Assembly (NCBI RefSeq): GCF_030247185.1
Contig: NC_080571.1
Location: forward strand, 352,714,254-352,778,253
Direction of reading: 5' to 3'
DNA: 64,000 bases
From: Malaya genurostris
Taxonomy: Eukaryota; Arthropoda; Insecta; Diptera; Culicidae
This document shows positions 1 through 15,700 of this stretch, piece by piece (positions within the stretch are counted from its first letter, which is position 1; each line of letters begins with the position of its first letter). A model generated the notes under the pieces. That model had not been told where the DNA came from and ran no database searches. It was given only the letters and a program-made list of their open reading frames with translations. The translations under genes and the position numbers were made by a program.

Positions 1-5538
<5,538 letters not shown>

Positions 5539-5904
5539 CACAAAAATGGGTATTAATACGTCCTATCAGTGCAGTAAAACTTCATTCAATTCAATTGAAA
5601 CCGTGATTTCTGGTGTCAATATAGCTCACATGTGTACCCAAATAAAAGCAGCAGTTGATAGTGAACAAAAGAAAATACTTTGGGTTCCAGTTTCGACAAA
5701 TGTTTAACACAAAAATGGGTATTAATACGTCCTATCAGTGCAGTAAAACTTCATTCAATTCAATTGAAACCGTGATTTCTGGTGTCAATATAGCTCACAT
5801 GTGTACCCAAATAAAAGCAGCAGTTGATAGTGAACAAAAGAAAATACTTTGGGTTCCAGTTTCGACAAATGTTTAACACAAAAATGGGTATTAATACGTC
5901 CTAT

Positions 5905-6389
5905 CAGTGCAGTAAAACTTCATTCAATTCAATTGAAACCGAATGTGAAACACACTGACGATCTCTCTACTGCAGTAAACTTCACACTCTGACACACACA
6001 ACGTTCGCTGACGTACCGAACCGGCAGCATTCAGTTCTTCAATCGATTCTCTTCAAATCAAAGCTCAGTTTAACCACCGTCAGTTGATTTCTTGAAGTAA
6101 CAAAATATCACTTTCAATAGTGTGAGAGCGGCCTTCACATGAGGTTTATGTAAACATTCGAATTGGTTCAAGATAATAGATGAAAGACAATTCAGTTTTC
6201 ATTTTTTATACTTTGCTCCATTTATAATTCTATTCATTCGAACTTGCTCACTACCAAGAGCGAAGACAATGAAACAGCTAGACTACTTGGCACTTGAAAC
6301 TGAGCAAGCAATACTTCAAATGACTAGGTACCCATAAATTTCATTTTCATCTGATATCATTCGATTGAAAATGAAAGTTTACCGCACTG
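5905..6389. mobile_element. hAT-like MITE next to dlg5 3' end
   Basis: A 485-bp non-coding element. The left end CAGTGCAGTAAAACTTCATT and the inverted right end CAGTGCGGTAAACTTTCATT form imperfect terminal inverted repeats. Flanks are cgtcctat (5897-5904) and cgtcttat (6390-6397), an 8-bp target duplication with one mismatch, as expected of hAT or P superfamily elements. A related 630-bp copy lies inverted at 24397-25026. No transposase is encoded. Confidence 0.85.
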
Positions 6390-6397
6390 CGTCTTAT

Positions 6398-6770
6398 AAT
6401 CAATTTTCATAGCATTTGATTATTGAAGATCAAGGGACAGTAAAGAACAAAAGCAAGTAGTAGCAGTTAATTGATTTATTGTTTATAGATATAAATTATA
6501 AAAAAAATAATAAATTGCTTATAAATGAGAATAGTTGTATCATTGTAATCATTTGAGAGATCACTAAATATACTAGAGCGTTTAATATATTAATTTTTTT
6601 CATCGTTTTACGCATCATGTTTACTACTGTATCAATATTTGAAGAAGCCCATGTTTAGTTTCGTATCAATAATATTATTTCTAAGGTCTGTTTGAATATC
6701 AACTGTAAAATCCTAAATTAAATTTAAGCCGAACGCATTATTCCATTATTCCTCATTTCCAACTTCCCGT
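6398..6770. other. AT-rich non-coding stretch
   Basis: No open frame, repeat or element end recognised. AATAAA-like runs near 6500 could serve as polyadenylation signals for dlg5 but nothing proves it. Confidence 0.5.
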
Positions 6771-7175
6771 TTTGCCTTTCTCATATAGAAAGGTTATGCA
6801 ATCACTGTGAAAACCGTCGAGTTCGTCGAGTACGCAAAATGTGTGTGTGTGTGTTACGTTTTTTTGCATTAACTTTACTCGGAGATGGCTGAACCGATTT
6901 TCAGATTTAAATAAAAGGTCTTGTGGTTCCATATAAAATTCCTGAATATTATTTGGATCCGACTTCCGGTTCCGGAGTTATGGGGTAAAATGTGCAAAAA
7001 AAAAAAATTAAAATATGTGTTTTAACTTTTCTCATAGATGGCGCGACCGATTTTCACAAACTCTGGTTCAAATGAAAGGTCCTGTGGTCCCATATATAAT
7101 TCCTGAATTTCATCCAGATCCGACTTTCGGATCCGGAAATATAGGGTAACGTGTGTTTAAAATTTTATACCATCG
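6771..7175 (+). repeat. Dispersed culicid repeat, two tandem sections
   Basis: Begins near 'tttctcatatagaaaggtta' and contains two sections with the phrases 'gatggctgaaccgatttt', 'aataaaaggtcttgtggt', 'tccgacttccggttccgga'. The same repeat recurs at about 29810-30380, 30890-30960, 57420-57620 (inverted) and 62250-62460. It has no coding capacity here. I recognise it as a common mosquito dispersed repeat from memory only. Confidence 0.7.
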
Positions 7176-7439
7176 CTGGAAAGGTTGAAAAACCGTAAGA
7201 ACTTTTCTAAATCGACCTCAAATCTTCTCCAATTGATAGTTTTTATCAGTAGACGGTCAAACAAACCGATTTCGGTTATTTTTTAAGAATCGAAGAAAAT
7301 TATTTTGAAGAATACCACAGTATTATATATGATAGTATTATTGATATGAGAAAGGCAGCGAAGCGACGATTTCGGGCGACGACAGTTGAACTGTATTATT
7401 GACTGTATTATTTTCTCTTTATCAGCTGATATCCATGCT

Positions 7440-8171
7440 ACATCATGACACATGGCCTGAAAAGTCTCAAAGTTAACTTTCATGAACGTAATCTCTATCA
7501 AGAGCAACGCAATCATTCCAGCGCCGCTCTAACATTTCAATACCAGTTTTGTAGAACGATGCTTCTTTTGCCTTAAAATATGCCTCAGTGACAGCGATAA
7601 CCTCATTACTCGTGCGAAATTTCTTACTGGGGAGCATTTTTTCAGGTCGATGAAGAGCCAGCAGTTGTTGGGAGCCAAATCTGGCGAATACGGTGAAAGT
7701 GGCAGAAATTCGAAGTTCAAGTCATGTAGTTCTGCCATTGTTTTGATTGACTAGTGACACGGTGCGTTGTTTTGATGAAACAAAACTTTTTTTCTTTATC
7801 ATGCTCCAATAACGCTATATAATATTCACTGTTAATGGTATTTCCTTTCTCAAGAAAGTCGATTTGATTCCGGAGTGAAGTGATGAATCGATGTTTCTTC
7901 CATTGTCACATATCGACGCAAACATTTCGCTTTGTTACGTTTAAACATGGCTGAGAATCATCAACACGATGTCGTTTTTAGTCATGTCAACTAACTTCTT
8001 CACGATGTCAACTAACTTCTTTACGATGTCAACTAACTCACGCAACTTCACTTTTCGATCGTTGGTGTCTCTCCGACCACGTTTGAAATCAGCAAACAAA
8101 CGTTTTATACAGTTTTTGCAATGACTGAGTGGAAACATATCTAGGAGAAGCCAAATGAATGAGAAACTCAC
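7440..8171 (-). pseudogene. Decayed mariner transposase (7.4-8.2 kb)
   Basis: Read on the minus strand, an upstream piece (WFADFKRGRRDTND-like; here LFADFKRGRRDTNDRKVKLRE) matches the helix-turn-helix linker of mariner transposases. A downstream piece LPLSPYSPDLAPNNCWLF matches the signature around the third catalytic aspartate, followed by a decayed RWNDCVALDRDYVHES tail. The middle of the protein is missing and the frame changes, so the copy is dead. No terminal repeats were found. Confidence 0.8.
7983..8038. repeat. 21-bp minisatellite inside mariner relic
   Basis: The phrase gatgtcaactaacttctt is repeated about three times at 18-21 bp spacing, giving the LVDIVKKLVDIVKK repeat in the minus-strand frame. 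It is a local expansion within the relic. Confidence 0.8.
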
Positions 8172-8446
8172 AGAAAAGATGATTTTTGTTTGGAAAAGGT
8201 ACGCTCAGAGACAGGACATTCCGTGCATACGCGCAACCATTTCGCCACCCTAAGCCTTGTGATAGACACAGCTCTAACACACGACTGGGTATGGTAAAGC
8301 GTACATCGAACATGGTCTACATCCTTGCCGCCTCACGACGGTATCCTATATCCAACCATCTTCTCTGTTCATCAGACAACAAACACTAGTCTTCTCGCTC
8401 TATACCTATTCTTCCGGTCAAGCACTGGGTAGGAGAGTATATTTCT

Positions 8447-8710
8447 CGATTGATTTTCCAGAAGGCCGTAACAGCAAGTGACAGTTTCTCTTTGTTCACT
8501 CTCTCTTTCGATTATTGTGATGTGATCTAAAAAGATTTTCTTGGATTTCACAGTTCTGTTTGGAAGTCGAACGTTTCGAGCATCATTCTATGCAAAGAGT
8601 TAAGTGATAAACGTGTAAACCGCTTGGTAATTAATAGAAGAGAAAGTAAACAAAGAGAAACTGTCACTTGCGGTTACGGCCTTCTGGAAAATCAACCGAG
8701 ATTTATAATC
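8447..8710. repeat. Inverted-repeat element (foldback MITE candidate)
   Basis: The arm 8451-8512 (gattttccagaaggccgtaa, gtgacagtttctctttgtt) is the inverse of 8640-8702 (aacaaagagaaactgtcac, ttacggccttctggaaaatc). About 130 bp separate the arms. A homologous single arm is at 58325-58480 and fragments of the 'agtaaacaaagagaaac' core recur at 10889 and, inverted, 47145. No target duplication was found. Confidence 0.65.
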
Positions 8711-9237
8711 ACTTGCTGCCTTCTCTATCGGTGCCAGTCGCTGGCTGGTTATCGTCAGCTCGAATCACAACCAAATTCTACGAGGGTTCCTATTCAAACG
8801 ATACTTTGAGTTTATCTTAGATACTAAATTATATTGCATCTAATTGTACTGTGTATGTGAGCCTGTGGAATTCATTTTCTACTAAACCGAGGAGGCCGCT
8901 TTTAGACAAGTTCCAGAATTTAATTTTGAATCTTTTGAAGCGTTTAATTCTTGGTGGAACAACAACTTGTTCAGTCACATTGTCACGTTTTGTTCGTATG
9001 GGAATGGAGATTTAAGTATGCAAATCCGATCCGTTGACAAATTAATTCATTTTCCAGCTTATAATATTCAAGCTTTGGAATCATTTAAATTAGGAAAATT
9101 CATTGACAAATCATCGAGGAACAAGCGCTGCAAATTGGATCCGATAAATCTATCGCCGATAATTCTAAATTGGCCTGATAGTTACCAGAGAACCAAAATA
9201 ATTCAAACCAATTTTTCAATGGTATGCAATTGAAATA
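8711..9237 (+). other. Unassigned stretch with 88-codon open frame
   Basis: An open frame at 8967-9233 extends back in phase through FNFESFEAFNSWWNNNLF. I recognise no family. It has no clear splice signals and may be a piece of an unknown mobile element or a chance frame. Confidence 0.3.
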
Positions 9238-10058
9238 TTCAAATGACGTTGTCTCATAAGTTTAAGTTAAATGTTTCCGAATCGATTGTTTGTTGAATTA
9301 TATAAATCCATCACCAAATGACTGAGTTATAAGCGTTCAAAATTATGACAGAAAAATGTTACGCGATTAGTTTTGCATGTTTTAAATTGACACCCAGCCT
9401 CGGGAAGCGAAGTGTAAGGCATTTTTAATGGCAAAATCGACCAAAAATTTGCTAAATACATGGGATATTTCAAAAGAATCGGTAACCACGCTGATACGGG
9501 TTTCCAACAGCTAGATGATATATAAGATACTAAAGCGAACACGGTGTTGCACAGACATCAGGAAATTTCACCAACACATAATGCAAAAGCGACAATCCAG
9601 CGAGTGAACGCATATACAATCCAGTCATCAGATCACCGGACGAGCTACTTGTTTCATTCACAGTCAAACATCAACTAGGCAAAGAAATATTGTGCAGCCT
9701 ATATTTATAGATTTCTCTTCATACTACGCATAACGATACGGTGTTTTTTATGCATGACGCAAAGCTTCCTATGCCGAACAAGAAGTTGACGTCATTTCGT
9801 ACAACAGGGATTGGTGAATGAAAACATAGGTCGATTCCAACCATTTTTTCAATAGTATGCTATCGAAATACTGAAAAGACGTCGTCATACATGTTTAAGT
9901 TAAAAGTTTCCGAATCGATTGGTTGTTAAATTATAACAATCCTTCAACAAATGACCGAGTTATTAACGTTCAAAATTATGACATAAAAAGGTTACGCGAC
10001 TATTTTTGAAACTTTTAATTGACACCCGGCCCCATATAGTGAAGAGTAAGGCATTTTT
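9238..10058. repeat. Diverged direct repeat, about 200 bp, two copies
   Basis: 9238-9440 and 9859-10058 share 'gtttaagttaaa', 'gtttccgaatcgatt', 'cgttcaaaattatgaca', 'ttacgcga', 'attgacaccc' and 'taaggcatttttaatg'. The roughly 420 bp between them show no recognisable feature. Confidence 0.75.
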
Positions 10059-10069
10059 AATGCCAAAAA

Positions 10070-10205
10070 ACTAACCCGTACCAGACCCAAACCCGAGAAT
10101 AATTTTTTTTCCCGAACCCGGGTTCGAATACCCGAAACCCGACCAAATTTTTGAACCCGATCCCGACAAACATATTTTGTTTTGAACCTTAACCCGACTA
10201 ATACA
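10070..10205. repeat. Degenerate CCCGAA-rich tract
   Basis: Contains about ten irregular CCCGA/CCCGT motifs (for example gaacccgggttcgaataccc). The minus strand is correspondingly rich in spaced GGG runs. No coding signal. Confidence 0.75.
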
Positions 10206-11183
10206 CACTGAAACAAGAACCCTGGCATTCGCTACCATATTGTAGGGATAAGTTGAAAAGAGTGTACCAATGCAGGGGCGACAAGTTCCATGAAATATTG
10301 GAGGACACAAAAAATTATTACTATAGATCATTAAACTTTGCAACACTTAAAATATTTTTATAAAGGGAACGGAGAGGTTAGAGTAAATAAAAAGCAACTA
10401 AGTAAGCAAGTTCAGTTTCTCTTCCGAATGTTGTAACACGATCATAAACATTTTCCTTACTATTCCAGTAAAAACCAATATTCGAGAGTGGTAAAGTATA
10501 ACACATTTCACGTTGTAGTAAATTAGTTTAAAAATTTTTGTGAATTAGTTAAGAAATATGAACGATTACGGAGACGAACTACGAGGATAACAGAAAAAAG
10601 TGTTATATTATACGATATTTTAGCAAATTTTTAATATTTATTCCAGTTCCCAAAATATTGGGAAGGGATGGCCACTACAATAAATATTTCCGAGGGGCAA
10701 AATGTGCTTTAGTTGCTGCTCCTGTACCAATGAGTTTAAGGTTTTACGTGTTTGAAGATCGTAAGTGTACAAAGTGTATCATTATTCGTGAACAGTCTGG
10801 TAATCATGTAGAATGAAAGACAATATTCCTATGTTTCTAACAGTACCAAATATGTAGCGAACGCTGGTATAATAACGCAGATATAGTTGAAAGAGAAAGT
10901 AAACAAAGAGAAACTCTAAATTGTTTTTAGGCCCTTTTGGAATGTTGACTTCGAAGTGTGCTTTTCACAACGCATTAAAGTTTAATTATTAAACTGTCAA
11001 AGCGCTACGGTAGATAGTAGTAGGCTGAGAGAATATGCAGGAGACGTATCTTTGTGTTATAACACTGGAGAAGAAACTTTTCGTCTGCTATTTGTCTCTA
11101 ATTTTTACTGGTTAACACGAATGAAAATTATAACAGATCCTGACTGCAATATCTCTGAAGAAGCGGAAGCTGCTGAGCACGTA
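10206..11183. other. Unassigned non-coding stretch
   Basis: The only item of note is a short open run at about 10650-10815 reading VPKILGRDGHYNKYFRGAKC, which I cannot place. A fragment of the 'gaaagtaaacaaagagaaac' repeat lies near 10893-10913. Otherwise nothing is seen. Confidence 0.4.
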
Positions 11184-11184
11184 A

Positions 11185-11216
<32 letters not shown>

Positions 11217-11250
11217 CGTTTATTTATCCCCGGTTTTAACCTACATTGTA
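11184..11250 (-). repeat. (ATT)n and retroposon 3'-tail motif
   Basis: About ten ATT units followed by atcgtttatttatccccggt. Inverted, this is the tail motif GGTTNAAGYCGGGTATAAATAA followed by TAA/A-rich sequence that recurs at 18195-18240, 19230-19270, 38385-38429 and 47235-47270. Confidence 0.6.
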
Positions 11251-11764
11251 CTAAATACAGCATAAGCAGGATGAATTACAACTTCGATAATAAATTTAGA
11301 ACATTAATTGAAGCATTCAAAACAAATCACGTGAACTTATACGAACAAATAGCAAAATTTGTGCGGCACAATAAACTAAAATTTTAAAACACACTACCTC
11401 TTACACTAGTTCAAGTGAAAACGAAAAAGGGCATATAGTCCGGCCGACTCTTCGAACTGACAGCCGTCAATTCAACAAGATGAAGAATATGAAGTCTCTA
11501 ATTTATTTAGTCAACTTGATACATTTTTTCTTCTTTATGGCATCCAGTATTGACGAGTTTCGGTTTTCCCAATTGATAACACGATAAAAACGTGCTTTTC
11601 GAAGTACAGTATCTTCAGCAAAGTTGTTCCGACTTTTTTATTTATAGGCATCGATGTGCAAAAACAGCCTTTTTTGTGACAGTTACCATGCTAACCGATA
11701 TATACTGATATCTGATCCGATAAACAATGAACCTTATCATTCCGATCTCTCCTGCAGACGATCG
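11251..11764. other. Left flank of the Gypsy insertion
   Basis: Non-coding sequence, with a short open frame of 111 codons (11052-11387) that I do not recognise. The flank ends ctgcagacgatcg; together with the right flank (atcgcagacgagc) it reconstructs the empty insertion site. Confidence 0.4.
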
Positions 11765-11991
11765 TGATATGTACACACCAATACAATAATTATACATGGT
11801 CGATATGTTAAACTATCGACAGTGCTGCCAATCGCTGAAACTAGAGAATAATGTAAAGCAAATGAAAAAGAATATACTTCTTTCTGGATATTCGTAGAGA
11901 ACAGTTGAGTTTTCCTTTGTTCGTCCGAAAGCGTTTCCTGAAAAGAAAAGAAAATTAAATTAAAAGTATTATATATATTTAAATATAAAAG
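11765..11991 (+). repeat. 5' LTR of Gypsy element
   Basis: Starts tgatatgtacacacc and ends ttaaatataaaag, directly followed by TGG of the primer-binding site. It lacks the usual CA terminus; the final g could also belong to a 5-bp target duplication gatcg. Confidence 0.93.
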
Positions 11992-12004
11992 TGGCGACGA
12001 GGTG
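11992..12004 (+). promoter_or_regulatory. tRNA primer-binding site
   Basis: TGGCGACGAGGTG abuts the 5' LTR. It begins with TGG, the complement of the CCA end of a tRNA. I cannot name the tRNA. A long leader of about 770 bp without open frames follows before gag. Confidence 0.7.
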
Positions 12005-12776
12005 AAATATTTTAACGCTCGTTTGATGTGAATAAGTTTTTTTATGAGCGGAAAAAGTGGTGGATAAGAGGAGTTTCCTGCAAAGTTACGGAGTACATGC
12101 GATCGGCGTCATTGTACGGGTTAGGCAGCCATCTTCATATTCAACGAGGTTGCATCAGGAGGAGATAATACCGTTGTTTTAACCGCTGAAGAAGGTAATT
12201 CCAGTAACCATCGACCTTTCGGAATCGGCACAGAAGAAATTAACTTCTGTCGGCAGCATCAAGGTAATTAAAAATACGGAGCACTAAGGGGCAAATTCAG
12301 CCACGAGGACGGTTTTGCTGGGACAGCCATTGCAATTTTGTGTTTCACCTTGAAGCTTCGAGGTCAACGGTATTGCGAAAAAAAAAAAGAGATTACAGCA
12401 AGGAAGGCTACAGAAATTTAAAGCATTGGCACTGAGGATTGCGGAATTGATAATCTGGTTTGAGGGCCAGAGGAATTGATCCAGTTTGGAAGCTACAACT
12501 GGAAAAGTTCGGTTGGTATAAAACAGCGTAATTTCTGGGATTTATTATCAGCTGGCAAAGGCCGGGACAGTGATTTTGGTGAGTGTTTTTTTTAACTTTT
12601 ATTTATAAAAGTAAACTGATCGATTCGATATCTTGTGTTTTTTTTTCCATTTTGTATTTTATATTTATTTTTTTATTTTATTTTGATTTCCTTTAAATAT
12701 TATATTATTTATTTTACCGTGGTTTAACATAAAGTGTTTCCTTAATATTTTTTTCTTGAGTAGAATTTCAAACAAA

Positions 12777-15700
12777 ATGAGTTTGGTATCTACTATAGAA
12801 CCATACCGTAAAGGTACCTCTTTCGGGGATTGGGCCGATCGGTTGGCATTCACATTTGAAGCCAATGAGGTGGCTGATGCAAAGCAAAAGTCACATTTCA
12901 TGAATTTGTGTGGACCTTTTGTGTATGCACAATTAAAAATGATTTACACTAAAGATGCTCTTATGGCAGCTACTTATGGTGATATTATAAATAAACTGAA
13001 ACAAAAATTGGATAAAACGGAGCCGGATTTGGTTCAAAGATTTCGTTTCAGTCATCGCGTTCAGCAACCGGATGAATCGGCCGAGGACTTCGTACAGGCA
13101 GTGAAACTGCAGGCGGAGTTCTGCGGTTTCGGAGAATTTAAAAAATTGGCGATTCAAGATCGTGTTCTTGCTGGATTACGAGATGAGAATTTGAAACAAC
13201 TTTTACTGAATGAGGAGAAGTTGACTCTCGAGTCAATGGACCGATTTATTACGACTTGGTGTATGGCTAAAGATAATGCCCGCACTTTGAAGGTAAATAG
13301 TTTCTTTCCGGATTACGGAACCGTCTCCAATCATAGTCCATATGGACCACCGGAAAACATAAACTTTATTAAGAGACCGGTTCATGAACGTTTGGGTGAC
13401 AAGGGTTATAAATACCATCAAGATTGGAAAACACAACATATTAACAAACCCAGCACTAGTAAGCAGTACACAAATACGAAACAGACATACAGATACAATA
13501 ACAGAAATGATTACAATAATAGGAATACTAACAACAGATACAATAATCACTACAATAACAGACATAATCAATACAATAACGATCATTTGGACAAAAAATT
13601 TAAACGAAATTATACAGAGATGATATGTGACTATTGTGGAATTAAGGGGCATTTAAAAAGGAAATGTTTTAAGTTAAAAAACATGAAAAGAGAGGCAGTA
13701 AAGTTTATAGATACGACTAAACCGGGATCCAAAGCAGAGAAGGAACTGACCTCACTGATGAGTAAAATGACGTCTACAGATAACAAAATGGACACGGACA
13801 GTGAAGACGAATACAACGAATGGAATCCAGGTGAATTACAGTGCATGCATGTGAAGTCCTCTAATAAGATTAGTAAGCCTTGCTTGATTGATGTTTCGAT
13901 TGAAAATATTAGCATAGAAATGGAAGTGGATTGCGGGTCCACAGTAACAGTAATGGGTTTTAACCAATATAAAAAGCTTTTTGTTAAGGGGTTGGACAAA
14001 TGCGATAAAACATTATTAGTAGTCAACGGTTCTAAGCTGAAAATAAAAGGAGAAGCAAATGTTTCGGTAAAAATGAATGGGTGTGAACACGATTTGATTA
14101 TTTTGATTTTGGATACTGAATACCATTTCATACCATTATTTGGGAGAAACTGGTTAGATATTTTCTTTCCTCAATGGAGGAAAACCTTTTCGAATAGAAT
14201 TATTATGAATGAACAAATTAACAGCATGATTACACCAAATGGTGATAATTTCTGGAAAGAAATAAAAATCAGATATTCGGAAGTTTTCAAAAAAGATTTT
14301 TCGACACCCATCAAGGGATTTGAAGCAGATTTAATTATGAAAAGGGAAATCCCAATTTTTAAAAAAGCTTACGACGTACCCTTCAGATTAAGGGAGAAAG
14401 TTTTAATATATTTGGATAAGTTAGAGAAAGAGAATGTGATAACGCCGGTAAAGACCAGCGAATGGGCATCACCTGTGATAGTAGTTATAAAGAAAGATGA
14501 CCAAATTAGACTTGTAATTGATTGCAAAGTTTCGGTAAACAAAGTTTTAATACCGAATACTTATCCCTTGCCTTCTGCTAATGATTTATTTGCTAAATTG
14601 GCAAATTGCAAGGTGTTTTGTTCACTTGACTTGCAAGGCGCATATACACAGCTAGCCTTGACAGAACGATCTAAGAAATTCATGGTGATAAATACTATTA
14701 AAGGTTTGTTTACTTACAACCGGTTACCACAGGGTGCTTCTTCTAGCGCCTCAATATTTCAACAAGTTATGGATCAAATACTGAATGGTATTACTGGAGT
14801 ATATTGCTATCTAGACGACGTACTGATTGCGGGTGAAAACCTAAACGATTGTCGTAATAAACTGTATTTAGTTTTGGATAGGCTTGCGAAGGCAAATATA
14901 AAAGTAAATCTAGAAAAATGCAAATTCTTTGATTCTCAATTAAATTATTTAGGACACATAATAAGTGAAAAAGGGTTACTACCTAGTCCAGAAAAAATAT
15001 CTACTATTCAAAGAGCAAAAGTGCCAAAGAATGAGAATGAGTTGAAATCCTTTTTAGGATTAATCAACTATTATAATAAATTTGTTTCTCATATGTCTTC
15101 TAAATTGTTTTATCTTTACAATTTGTTGAGAAAAGATGTAAAATTCGTTTGGGATAAAAATTGCGAAAAAGCATTTCAAGATAGTAAGCAATCTTTGATA
15201 TCAGCGAACATACTAGAGTTTTATGATCCCAGGAAAGAAATTGTGGTCGTGACCGATGCCTCAGGCTATGGTCTGGGAGGTGTTATTGCACATGTGATAG
15301 ATGGCAGAGAAAAGCCAATTTGCTTTACTTCTTTTACGTTAAATGACGCGCAAAAGCGATACCCAATTCTTCATTTAGAGGCTTTGGCTTTAGTTTGTAC
15401 AATAAAAAAGTTCCACAAATACCTTTATGGTCAAAAGTTCATAGCTTACACTGATCACAAGCCATTGATAGGAATCTTCGGCAAAGAAGGCAAAAATTCA
15501 ATATTTGTAACAAGACTTCAAAGGTATATTCTTGAATTATCAATTTATGACTTCGAAATCCAGTACAGGCCTTCTGCAAAAATTGGTAATGCGGATTTCT
15601 GTTCGCGATTTCCATTAGAGCAGTCGGTTCCCGTAGATTTAGATCAAAATTTTATAAGAAGCATAAATTTTAGCAATGATTTCCCAATTGACTTTGTTAT

